Positions 1 through 6,426 are shown, counted from the first letter of the stretch. The stretch is DNA of 8,173 nucleotides from Anaerolineales bacterium UBA7227 (GCA_002473085.1 DKTP01000160.1:1-8173); one strand, 5' to 3'. Notes: a model not told the origin generated them from the sequence alone. Numbers and translations: made by a program.

Positions 1-591
1 CACGCCCTTCGGAAAGCCGACCTGCTCGATGAGTTTGAAAATGAACTGCATCGTCATCGGAACTTTTTCGGACGGCTTGATGATGTAGGTGTTGCCCGCC
101 GCGAGCGCGTAGGGCAGATACCAAAACGCGATCATGCCAGGGAAGTTGAACGGCGCAATCGTGGCACACACGCCGACAGGCTGACGGATCATCAACTCGT
201 CAATGCCTGTGGCGATGTCTTCGACAAATTCGCCCTTGATCATCATCGGCATCCCGCACGCCACTTCGATATTTTCAAAGGCGCGCACCATTTCGGCTTT
301 CGCTTCTTCAAGTGTTTTGCCCGCTTCGTCCGTGATGAGTTTGGCGATCTCATCGTGATTGGCACGCATCAGGTCACGCAGTTTGAAGAGATATTGCACG
401 CGGTCGTTGACGGGCGTTCTGCGCCAGCCATCGAGCGCCTCACTCGCCGCCTTCGCCGCTGACTCGACATCCGCTTTTGTGCCGAGGGGAGTCTTGGCGA
501 TGACGAGTCCTGTGGCGGGGTTGATTACGTCAAAATATTCTGCGACGTTTGGTTTTGTCCATGAGCCGTTTATATAGTTGAGGATTTCCAT
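1..591 (-). CDS. mmsA: CoA-acylating methylmalonate-semialdehyde dehydrogenase, N-terminal part (cut by window edge)
   Basis: The first 197 codons are in the window; the reading frame is open to base 1. The family oxidises methylmalonate or malonate semialdehyde to propionyl-CoA or acetyl-CoA with NAD and CoA in the cytoplasm. It serves valine, beta-alanine and inositol catabolism. The start (ENYING-type region MEILNYINGSW) and the segment IAPFNFPGMIAFWYLPYALA (about residues 145-164) are typical of the MmsA/IolA branch of aldehyde dehydrogenases. N149 matches the conserved oxyanion-hole Asn. K172-PSE-175 is the NAD-binding motif. The catalytic Cys would lie outside the window; full members are about 490-500 residues. 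The ATG at 591-589 follows GGAG with a 5-base spacer, which supports this start. The gene lies downstream of two transaminases, which fits oxidation of their semialdehyde products, but a restriction-modification pair separates them. A different ALDH specificity is possible; membership in the MmsA branch is likely. Confidence 0.88.
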   Translation of the reverse strand, partial: MEILNYINGSWTKPNVAEYFDVINPATGLVIAKTPLGTKADVESAAKAASEALDGWRRTPVNDRVQYLFKLRDLMRANHDEIAKLITDEAGKTLEEAKAEMVRAFENIEVACGMPMMIKGEFVEDIATGIDELMIRQPVGVCATIAPFNFPGMIAFWYLPYALAAGNTYIIKPSEKVPMTMQFIFKLIEQVGFPKGV

Positions 592-754
592 GTTTACTCC
601 GAATAAGAGATTAGAGATTGGTAAGTAAGTAGTAATTGGTAATTGGATGACGCGCTACGCTTCTTTCTAATCTGATAGTTGATTCTATCCGTTGAACTTT
701 TGCTCTCGCCTCAGCCGCCCACTTTGTTATTGAGGATAGTTTCCTGGGGTAAAG
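592..754. other. Intergenic spacer between endonuclease stop and mmsA start
   Basis: There is no gene here. It holds a degenerate heptad tract (607-645, listed separately) and the GGAG ribosome-binding site of mmsA (reverse complement of 597-600). I see no convincing terminator behind the endonuclease: the small inverted repeat at 733-745 has only 4-bp arms and no T-run. I also see no clear promoter for mmsA, so the gene may be reached by read-through. Confidence 0.6.
607..645. repeat. Degenerate 7-bp tandem repeat tract
   Basis: Read on the plus strand, the tract parses as gagatta, gagattg, gtaagta, a 4-base insert agta, then gtaattg twice. Two of the five heptads are identical and adjacent (632-638 and 639-645). 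It resembles a decayed or diverging version of the heptad array at the other end of the window, whose units include gagagca and gtaagca. It lies just ahead of the mmsA ribosome-binding site. Confidence 0.5.
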
Positions 755-1900
755 TCATTCAAGGTTCAACAAAGTTTGACGTATTTCTTGCCAAAATCGC
801 AAATGTTCTCTTTTAACTCCACTGGCGCGTTGATATTCAAATTCAAGCCATTTGGTATATTCACCAACAATGTCTTGTGGGTTGCTTATTAAGCGCATGT
901 AATATTTCAATGAAGGGATAACGCCGTTGACAATAATCTGGCATGAGTGAACTTTCTTGTACTTATCTATTTCTTGCACTACCGATTCGTAGTCATCAAA
1001 GTTCGGTTCACTTGTAGTCAAAATATAGTAACGGTCAATTTCAGTGTTTCTTATCTTTCGATAAACTACACCAACCATATCAGCGGTAACCGGCTTGTTG
1101 TGCTTGATTTCAACCGACTCGAAACACGAATTATCGGCATTGTTTACATCAATATCCCCCAAAGATTTAGAACGAGAATCGGGGCTGGTATGCGATTCGA
1201 GTGGCAAGAGAAATTTTCCCGAATATCTCCTGACATCAGGCATCAGGAGGTTATAAACAGAGTAAATCGCCAGGACAGGAAGGCGGGCAGTTCCAACAAT
1301 GCCTTTGCCATAATCGTGACGAATATGCAGGCTTAGCGCGTCTATGATTTTTGCAATCGTTATACTACTTGCAACTTGTACTCTGGCAAAAAGAGCGTCA
1401 TCGCTTGCTGTTGATTCAAACATAAGACCCATTAACGCAACCAGCAACTTAGGCGCAAGATTGCTTTCAGCCTGCACATGGTCTAATGTTCTCAAAAAAG
1501 CAGTTTTCAGAGCGATGTTACGAATCTTGCCTGGAAAATTAAGATTGTATGGGCGAGGTTGTTCTAAAGAACGAGTCAACCATGCGCTTTCAGCCATTGC
1601 GAAATGAGGAAATTTGCTTTTCAAAAATGGGGTGACATATTTCGTGTCAAACGTTCTACCCGAATAACCGCCCTTCATACCTTCCTGATGTTTGCGAATA
1701 TCTTGTTCAGGCTGATAAACCTTGTACACAAGCGAAGTCAATGTAACGCCCAGAACGGCTTTTTGAGTTTCAGCATTTTCTACGATGATTCTTAATTCGT
1801 CAACGTATTCATCTGGCAAGCCAGATAAAATTGTTTTTAATGACCTCTTCTTCGCCGCTTCGTAAGCGGTTTCCAATAATTCATTAGGCGTTTGCGGCAT
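755..1900 (-). CDS. Type II restriction endonuclease (PD-(D/E)XK type, possibly SacI-like)
   Basis: This 381-residue protein starts with an ATG inside the end of the methyltransferase gene, overlapping it by 17 bp, so the two are probably translationally coupled. The endonuclease would cleave unmethylated foreign DNA at the site its partner methylase protects. A plausible catalytic core is D249-I-D251 followed by E264-I-K266 (in FESVEIKHNKP), the spacing expected of a PD-(D/E)XK nuclease. The N-terminal half carries a distinctive segment, GGYSGRTFDTKYVTPFLK (residues 77-94), then WLTRSLEQPRPY (107-118). I associate this segment with proteins annotated as SacI-family restriction endonucleases, from memory and not from a search. 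The recognition site cannot be read from the sequence. Base composition is AT-rich (23 of 60 bases are G/C at 1321-1380), unlike the flanking operon genes, which suggests horizontal acquisition. The reading frame is intact with no sign of decay. Confidence 0.75.
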   Translation of the reverse strand: MPQTPNELLETAYEAAKKRSLKTILSGLPDEYVDELRIIVENAETQKAVLGVTLTSLVYKVYQPEQDIRKHQEGMKGGYSGRTFDTKYVTPFLKSKFPHFAMAESAWLTRSLEQPRPYNLNFPGKIRNIALKTAFLRTLDHVQAESNLAPKLLVALMGLMFESTASDDALFARVQVASSITIAKIIDALSLHIRHDYGKGIVGTARLPVLAIYSVYNLLMPDVRRYSGKFLLPLESHTSPDSRSKSLGDIDVNNADNSCFESVEIKHNKPVTADMVGVVYRKIRNTEIDRYYILTTSEPNFDDYESVVQEIDKYKKVHSCQIIVNGVIPSLKYYMRLISNPQDIVGEYTKWLEFEYQRASGVKREHLRFWQEIRQTLLNLE

Positions 1901-2966
1901 TGTTTCGCTCCCACAAAGACAATTGATGCTTCACGCTACTCAAACGTTTTTGGGCGTAAAGGCAATATTCTTCGCTTATATCAAAACCGATATACACTCT
2001 CTCGTTTTGAAAAGCAGACACAGCCGTTGAGCCAGAACCCATGAAAGGGTCAAGAACAACTTCGCCTTTTTGTGTCAATAGTTTTATAAACTCATCCACA
2101 ATTTTTACTGGATAGATAGCGGGGTGTGGACAGTTTTTCAACGATTCAACAGGTGTAGTGATAACATCTTTCTTTAATGGGTTACCATAAATACGGATGA
2201 TAGTAAATCCGTTTTTGTCCAATTGAATTTTTCTTCCGCCATCTTGTCCGCCAAAAGGCTCTGAATGAATTCCCCTGATTTTCATACGAAAACCTTGAAT
2301 TTCGCCATTACGAACTTCTTCGATGACTTCTTCCAGTGCGTTTCTTGCCATTTCTTTCTGTTTTGGTGTAAGTGTCGATTGCTCAATCAGCGGAAAGTAT
2401 TTTTTTCCTACATTTTCACCTGTTCCATTGCCATTTGTTTTTGGTTCTTCGGTTGGCTTGAGAAACTCATCAAGAAAATATTTGTAGTCTTGAGATTTTA
2501 CAAAATGAAAGAACGGTTCTGTGCTACTTACCAGTCTGCGTTTGAATTGCCTTGGGGTCGGGTTGGACTTTACCCATGTTACATTATTTACAAGAGCCAC
2601 ACCGCATTGCTCAGTTGCGGCGATAGCAAACCTATAAGGCATTAACAACAAACTACTATCCTCATACTTGTCACCAACATTGAAAACAATGCTGCCTGTT
2701 GGTTTGATTACACGGACGCACTCACGAAAGATTTTCATCAGCGCAGAAATATAATCGTCGGGTTTCTTTTCGTTCCCAACACCTCCACCATCATATTCTC
2801 TCTGCTGAAAATACGGAGGAGAAGTGATAATCAAGTCAACACTATTGGCTGGAATGGACTTAAGCAAAACTGCGCTATCTCCACAAATAATTTCATTCCA
2901 AAACGGCATTTCTGCTGGACGATTCACTGAGTAAGTAACGGGAGCTTGGTCTTTTATTTTTTTCAT
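1884..2966 (-). CDS. Type II DNA methyltransferase, beta class (N4-cytosine or N6-adenine)
   Basis: The 360-residue protein would transfer a methyl group from S-adenosylmethionine to an exocyclic amino group in a specific DNA site, protecting the host from the neighbouring endonuclease. Motif order fits the beta class. The catalytic motif IV, TSPPY, is near the N-terminus (residues 48-52). The variable region lies in the middle (about 130-275, probably holding target recognition). HPAIYP (281-286) follows, then the SAM-binding motif I, DPFMGSGST (306-314), with IGFDIS (326-331) behind it. SPPY is common in m4C enzymes but also occurs in m6A enzymes, so the methylated base is left open. The ATG at 2966 lacks a strong Shine-Dalgarno; a second Met (residue 20) just ahead of FWNEIICGD could be an alternative start. 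The gene begins 29 bp after an aminotransferase stop and ends overlapping the endonuclease start. It is AT-rich (23 of 60 G/C at 2401-2460). Confidence 0.9.
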   Translation of the reverse strand: MKKIKDQAPVTYSVNRPAEMPFWNEIICGDSAVLLKSIPANSVDLIITSPPYFQQREYDGGGVGNEKKPDDYISALMKIFRECVRVIKPTGSIVFNVGDKYEDSSLLLMPYRFAIAATEQCGVALVNNVTWVKSNPTPRQFKRRLVSSTEPFFHFVKSQDYKYFLDEFLKPTEEPKTNGNGTGENVGKKYFPLIEQSTLTPKQKEMARNALEEVIEEVRNGEIQGFRMKIRGIHSEPFGGQDGGRKIQLDKNGFTIIRIYGNPLKKDVITTPVESLKNCPHPAIYPVKIVDEFIKLLTQKGEVVLDPFMGSGSTAVSAFQNERVYIGFDISEEYCLYAQKRLSSVKHQLSLWERNNAANA

Positions 2967-2983
2967 GACTCTATTTTACTCTA
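2966..2983 (-). promoter_or_regulatory. Possible -10 box and TAGAGT direct repeat at methyltransferase start
   Basis: On the minus strand, TAGAGT occurs twice with a 10-bp period (2983-2978 and 2973-2968). The sequence across them contains TAAAAT (2978-2973), one mismatch from the -10 consensus, ending six bases before the ATG. That geometry would give a leaderless or nearly leaderless transcript. No good -35 box sits 17 bases upstream. The repeat could instead be an autoregulatory site, or chance in AT-rich DNA. Confidence 0.3.
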
Positions 2984-2995
2984 CCACTTTCAACA

Positions 2996-4321
2996 TTACT
3001 TGACTTGCTTATCCGTCACTTCCAACGCCTTCTCCACGATCGCAAGCCCTTCATCGAGTTGCTCCTGCGTGATGCACAACGGCGGGACGATGAAGACCAT
3101 GCTTCCCATGTTGTTCGCCATGATGAAAGTGAAGAGTCCGTTTTGGCGCAAGACCTTCCCCACCTCCGCCATGACAGCGGGTGAGAAACTTTCTTTCGTC
3201 TCACGATTGGTCACCAGCTCAATCGTGGAGAACAAGCCGATGTAACGCACATCGCCAACGGAGACGTGCCGCGCCTTGATGTCTTCCAACGCTTCGCCGA
3301 GATATTTTCCAAGCAACGCGGCGTTTTCGATGAGTTTGTCTTCTTCGTAGACTTCGATAGTTGCCAACGCAGTCGCGCATGAAAGCGCGTGTGCGCTGTA
3401 GGTCAGACCCGCATAGAGATATTTGTCATCGAAGAATTTAGCGATCTTCTCAGAGACGATCACCGCGCCAAGCGGAGCGTATCCGCTGGTGATGCCTTTG
3501 GCGGTGGTGATGATGTCGGGGACGACGTTCCAGTTGTCCACGGCGAACCATTTGCCCGTGCGTCCCCATCCGCTCATGACCTCGTCCGAAATCAACAGGA
3601 TGCCGTACTTGTCGCAGAGCTCACGCACGCGGGGCCAGTAATCATCGGGCGGGACGATGAGTCCGTTCGAGCCGACGACGCCCTCCATGATGATGGCGGC
3701 AATCTTGTCGGGTCCTTCGTACTTGATGACTTCTTCCAAGTGGGAAATACACTCGCGCTTACACGACTCTGGCTTCTGCCCAAACGGACAGCGATAGCAA
3801 AACGGGTCCAAAAAGTGGACTCCGCCTGGCATGACAGGCTCCACGGCAAGACGGCGGTAATCGCCAGTCAGCGCCATCGAGCCGTGCGTCGCGCCGTGAT
3901 AGGAACGATAGCGCGCCAGAATCTTATGTCGTCCCGTGTAGAAGCGGGCGATCTTGATCGCATTTTCGTTCGCCTCCGCGCCGCCGAGGGTGAAGAAAGT
4001 TTTCTTCAAATCGCCAGGCGTCACTTCCGCCAGTTTCTTGCCGAGCAGACCGCGCGCTTCGGTCGCGTTGCCAGGATGGACGAAGGTCAATTTCGCCGCC
4101 TGATCTTGAATCGCTTTGACTACTTTTGGATGCTGATGCCCGATGTTCGTATTCATCAACTGCGATGAAAAGTCGAGATAGCGTTTCCCGTCCGCGTCCC
4201 AGAAGTACACGCCTTCCGCTTTCGTGACGGGAATCGGATTCACCTGTCCCTGCACAGACCAGGAGAAGAGCGTGTATTCCTTGCTGAGGTCAACGATTTC
4301 CTGAGAAGTTAGGTTGGTCAT
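2996..4321 (-). CDS. Class III (omega) aminotransferase, taurine/beta-alanine-pyruvate type
   Basis: This 441-residue PLP enzyme is full length for the class III family. It would move an amino group from an omega- or beta-amino acid to an oxo-acid in the cytoplasm. Visible motifs are the cofactor-binding GGAEANENAIKIAR (113-126), SYHG (140-143), the Asp that pairs with the PLP ring nitrogen (ISDEV, D246), and the Schiff-base lysine K275 in TTAKGITSGYAPLGAV. The N-terminal stretch with FSWSVQGQVNPIPV and NTNIGHQHPKVV resembles taurine-pyruvate and related transaminases. A four-cysteine cluster (C175, C178, C187, C191) is also present. The ATG at 4321 follows AGAGGA at good spacing. It lies 93 bp behind another class III aminotransferase and, apart from the inserted restriction-modification pair, ahead of an MmsA-type dehydrogenase. 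That context favours beta-alanine or a similar substrate, with a semialdehyde product. Substrate is inferred; the fold is secure. Confidence 0.9.
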   Translation of the reverse strand: MTNLTSQEIVDLSKEYTLFSWSVQGQVNPIPVTKAEGVYFWDADGKRYLDFSSQLMNTNIGHQHPKVVKAIQDQAAKLTFVHPGNATEARGLLGKKLAEVTPGDLKKTFFTLGGAEANENAIKIARFYTGRHKILARYRSYHGATHGSMALTGDYRRLAVEPVMPGGVHFLDPFCYRCPFGQKPESCKRECISHLEEVIKYEGPDKIAAIIMEGVVGSNGLIVPPDDYWPRVRELCDKYGILLISDEVMSGWGRTGKWFAVDNWNVVPDIITTAKGITSGYAPLGAVIVSEKIAKFFDDKYLYAGLTYSAHALSCATALATIEVYEEDKLIENAALLGKYLGEALEDIKARHVSVGDVRYIGLFSTIELVTNRETKESFSPAVMAEVGKVLRQNGLFTFIMANNMGSMVFIVPPLCITQEQLDEGLAIVEKALEVTDKQVK

Positions 4322-4414
4322 ATTTCCTCTCTCACGCGCAGCAGACGTTCTCTAACGTCGGTTTGAATACCCGTATTAGAGAATGCAGGCTACGCAGAAT
4401 GCAAGACGTATAAA
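4322..4414 (-). promoter_or_regulatory. Inter-aminotransferase gap: possible internal promoter with inverted and direct repeats
   Basis: On the minus strand a weak promoter-like pair can be read: TTGCAT (4404-4399), an 18-base spacer, then TCTAAT (4380-4375), five of six matching the -10 consensus. An 8-bp inverted repeat, ttctctaa (4348-4355) and ttagagaa (4376-4383), overlaps that -10 box. An 8-bp direct repeat, agaatgca, occurs at 4380-4387 and 4396-4403 with a 16-bp period. Together these look like an operator region, possibly for the Lrp-type regulator of the cluster, but no consensus proves it. The 3' end of the gap also holds the AGAGGA ribosome-binding site of the downstream aminotransferase. 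Confidence 0.35.
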
Positions 4415-5719
4415 TCATTTCTTCGCTTCTTTCACGATCTCCGCGTACACGTTCAACGTTTCGTCCACGTCCGCGTCGGAGTGTTCGTAGCACAGGAACC
4501 ATGGCTCGCGGGCGTCGTTGTCGGGCATGACGCCGCGCCCGATGGCCTTCTCGATCAAAGCCTCGTACATGGCCCGGTCGCTCTTCGCCCAGTCGCGCTG
4601 GCTGGCGAGCTTGTCCACGCCGATGGCGAAGGAGAACATGGACGGATGGCCGCTGAACACAACGGGAATGTCGTTATCCTCGAAGATGTCCTTCAACCCG
4701 TCCATGAGACGTTTACCGCGCTGGGCGATGGACTTAAGGATCGGCTTCGTTTGCAGCAACTTCAACGTGGCGTACGCGGCCGCGACGCCGGCCTTGTTAT
4801 TGGTATACGTCCCGCCCTGCGCGACCCCGTGACCGATGATGGACATGATCTCGCGCGAGCCGCCGAACGCCGCCGCGGGGTAGCCGTTGCCCAGGGCTTT
4901 GGCGTACGTCGCGAGGTCCGGCTTGATGCCATAGTACTCCTGCGCGCCGCCGTTGGCGATACGGAATCCCGTCTTCACTTCGTCGAGGATGAAGACCGCC
5001 CCGCGCCGGCTGGTCTCCTCGCGGATGAGTTCAAGGAAGCCCGGCTGCGGGTCGATCGCGCCGCAGTTGCCCTGTCCCGGCTCGGTGATGACCGCCGCGA
5101 TCTGGCCGCCGTAGGAGCGCATGGCGCGTTGGAATCCATCCGCGTCGTTGAACGGCAATGTAATGATGAATTCGCGCATGGACTTGGGGATGCCCGACGA
5201 AGACGGGATGGGAATCGGGCTGCGCGCGTTGCCCATGGCCTCCGCCGGCGCGTATGTGGACCAGAGGGTGTGGTCGTGGAAGCCGTGATAGTTGCCCTCG
5301 AATTTCAGGATGACGTCGCGGCCGGTGTAGGCGCGCGCCACGCGGATGGCGTGCATCGTCGCTTCCGTCCCTGAGCAGGCCAGCCGCACCATCTCGACCG
5401 CGGGACACATCGCTGCGATCATCTCGGCGACCGCCACTTCGAGTTCGCCCGTCATGGCGAAGAGCGAGCCGCGCTGGATCTCCTCGATCACTTTGGCGTC
5501 CACCTCGTCGTACGCGTGGCCGAGGATGATGGGGCCGAACGCCATGCGGTAGTCAATGAAGCGGCGGCCGTCCACGTCCCAGAGATAGGCGCCCTTGGCC
5601 TTGTCCACGTAGGGAGTGAGGCCGTCGCCCCAATAGCGGAAATTCGAGTTGACGCCGAGCGGCAGAATTTTCTGGGCCCGCTTTTGCAATTCCTGGCTTT
5701 TCGGTCCAGCGAGACTCAT
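4415..5719 (-). CDS. Class III aminotransferase, glutamate-1-semialdehyde-aminomutase-like (probably not HemL)
   Basis: With the ATG at 5719 the protein is 434 residues. That ATG has GGAG six bases upstream, better supported than the GTG eight codons further out at 5743, which lies inside a palindrome arm. The enzyme belongs to the PLP fold I class III family, nearest in style to glutamate-1-semialdehyde aminomutases and beta-amino-acid transaminases. Numbered from the ATG, SGTEAT (116-121), NYHGFHD (143-149), ILDEVKTGF (D246) and the Schiff-base lysine K274 (YAKALGNGYPAAAFGG) are visible. The late motif GGTYTNNKAGVAAA differs from the GTLSGNP form usual in true HemL and resembles beta-phenylalanine-type transaminases. 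No haem genes are nearby. An Lrp-type regulator lies upstream and an omega-aminotransferase plus an MmsA-type dehydrogenase downstream. I therefore infer a role in beta- or omega-amino-acid breakdown. A genuine aminomutase is possible but less likely. The DNA is GC-rich (45 of 60 G/C at 4861-4920). Confidence 0.85.
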   Translation of the reverse strand: MSLAGPKSQELQKRAQKILPLGVNSNFRYWGDGLTPYVDKAKGAYLWDVDGRRFIDYRMAFGPIILGHAYDEVDAKVIEEIQRGSLFAMTGELEVAVAEMIAAMCPAVEMVRLACSGTEATMHAIRVARAYTGRDVILKFEGNYHGFHDHTLWSTYAPAEAMGNARSPIPIPSSSGIPKSMREFIITLPFNDADGFQRAMRSYGGQIAAVITEPGQGNCGAIDPQPGFLELIREETSRRGAVFILDEVKTGFRIANGGAQEYYGIKPDLATYAKALGNGYPAAAFGGSREIMSIIGHGVAQGGTYTNNKAGVAAAYATLKLLQTKPILKSIAQRGKRLMDGLKDIFEDNDIPVVFSGHPSMFSFAIGVDKLASQRDWAKSDRAMYEALIEKAIGRGVMPDNDAREPWFLCYEHSDADVDETLNVYAEIVKEAKK

Positions 5720-5737
5720 AATCGACTCCGTTTTTTC

Positions 5738-5823
5738 GTACACGGATTACACGGACAAGAGAGATTTCGCGGATTTCTTGATCCATCCGCGAAGCGTCCG
5801 TCGAAACCGCGTAATCCGTGTAC
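5738..5823. repeat. 86-bp nested palindromic element
   Basis: Three nested stems can be read. Outer: gtacacggattac (5738-5750) with gtaatccgtgtac (5811-5823), 13 bp perfect. Middle: acggac (5751-5756) with gtccgt (5796-5801), 6 bp perfect. Inner: ttcgcggat (5766-5774) with atccgcgaa (5785-5793), 9 bp perfect, leaving a 10-base loop. Internal bulges are 9 nt on one side and 2 to 9 nt on the other. The element lies between the Lrp-type regulator stop and the aminotransferase start. It has no T-run on the minus strand, so it is not a standard terminator. A REP/MITE-like dispersed element, an mRNA-stabilising hairpin, or a processing site are all possible. Confidence 0.75.
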
Positions 5824-5835
5824 CGCGTGAATTTT

Positions 5836-6309
5836 TCATTTCTTGACGACGGTTTCGGGGGCGCGCCATTGATAGACGTCTTTCAGGATGAGCGGCACGA
5901 TGGAGGTGGTGGTGCGCCTCACGCCCGGGACTTTGCGGATGGTCTCCGTCACGAAGCGATAGACTTCGCCCGTATCCTTCGCCACCACCTGGATGCTGAC
6001 GTCATTTTCGCCGATGGAGCAGGCCACGTAAGAGACGTTCTCGTATTCGGCCATTTTCTGCGCCACTTCGCGGATGCGGTCCGACTCGACCTCCAGCCAG
6101 ACGTCTGCGCGGATCGGCAGCCCCAGCGCTTCGGGGCGGACGACCGCGCTGAGGCGGATGACATCCTCCTCGATCATCCGCTCGATGCGGTAGCGCACCG
6201 CCCGCTCAGAGACGTCGCCGATCCGCCGGGCGATCTGCGCGGCGGGTTTTCGCCCATCTTCGATGAGCAAATTGACAATTTTCAGGTCTATTTCGTCGAT
6301 TTCGTACAT
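5836..6309 (-). CDS. Lrp/AsnC-family transcriptional regulator
   Basis: The 157-residue protein has the family's two domains and usual length. The N-terminal winged helix-turn-helix spans about residues 4-54 (EIDLKIVNLLIEDGRKPAAQ, then IARRIGDVSERAVRYRIERM with the recognition helix near 34-45). The C-terminal RAM effector-binding and oligomerisation domain spans about 64-150. Such proteins bind DNA as dimers to octamers and sense amino acids or related metabolites, often controlling an adjacent metabolic operon and their own gene. The open frame extends much further upstream, but that extension is antisense-like arginine/proline-rich sequence overlapping the sugar transferase. The ATG at 6309 is chosen because AAGGA sits six bases upstream and a promoter lies just before it. 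The gene heads a minus-strand cluster of two class III aminotransferases, and probably regulates them. The ligand cannot be told from the sequence. Confidence 0.9.
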   Translation of the reverse strand: MYEIDEIDLKIVNLLIEDGRKPAAQIARRIGDVSERAVRYRIERMIEEDVIRLSAVVRPEALGLPIRADVWLEVESDRIREVAQKMAEYENVSYVACSIGENDVSIQVVAKDTGEVYRFVTETIRKVPGVRRTTTSIVPLILKDVYQWRAPETVVKK

Positions 6310-6340
6310 TGTTTGTCCTTGTAGTTGCTGAAACGGATGT

Positions 6341-6369
6341 AGTTTACCCGCGTTCGGAAAAGAAGTCAA
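6341..6369 (-). promoter_or_regulatory. Sigma70-type promoter of the regulator-aminotransferase unit
   Basis: On the minus strand TTGACT (6369-6364) is followed, after exactly 17 bases, by TAAACT (6346-6341). The -35 box matches five of six consensus bases and the -10 four of six. Transcription would start near 6334, giving a leader of about 25 bases that includes the AAGGA ribosome-binding site. The short distance to the regulator start leaves room for autoregulation, but no operator repeat is obvious. Confidence 0.65.
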
Positions 6370-6380
6370 GAAATGGAAGC

Positions 6381-6412
6381 AAAAACCGCCCGAGAGTTCT
6401 TTTCTTGGGCGG
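6381..6412 (-). terminator. Rho-independent terminator of the sugar-transferase gene
   Basis: On the minus strand a 10-bp stem (6412-6403 with 6395-6386, one G-U pair) has a 7-base loop and ends in five U residues (6385-6381). The stem core is CCGCCC/GGGCGG. It begins 31 bases after the stop of the sugar-transferase gene and stands before the regulator's promoter, so it separates two transcription units. Confidence 0.85.
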
Positions 6413-6426
6413 CTGCTGTTAATGAC

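Noticed and set aside
733..745. Terminator behind the restriction endonuclease
   Set aside because: The inverted repeat has only 4-bp arms and no following T-run.
947..1336. Plus-strand open frame of 129 codons antisense to the endonuclease
   Set aside because: No recognisable features, and it overlaps an intact minus-strand gene with nuclease-like motifs.
3389..4168. Plus-strand open frame of 259 codons antisense to the second aminotransferase
   Set aside because: No domain or ribosome-binding site, and it lies fully inside a well-supported gene.
4481..5374. Plus-strand open frame of 297 codons antisense to the GSAM-like aminotransferase
   Set aside because: It is a composition-driven shadow. 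The minus strand carries all class III transaminase motifs in frame.
5720..5743. GTG start at 5743 for the GSAM-like aminotransferase
   Set aside because: The extra eight residues run into the palindrome arm and lack a ribosome-binding site, while the ATG at 5719 has GGAG six bases upstream.
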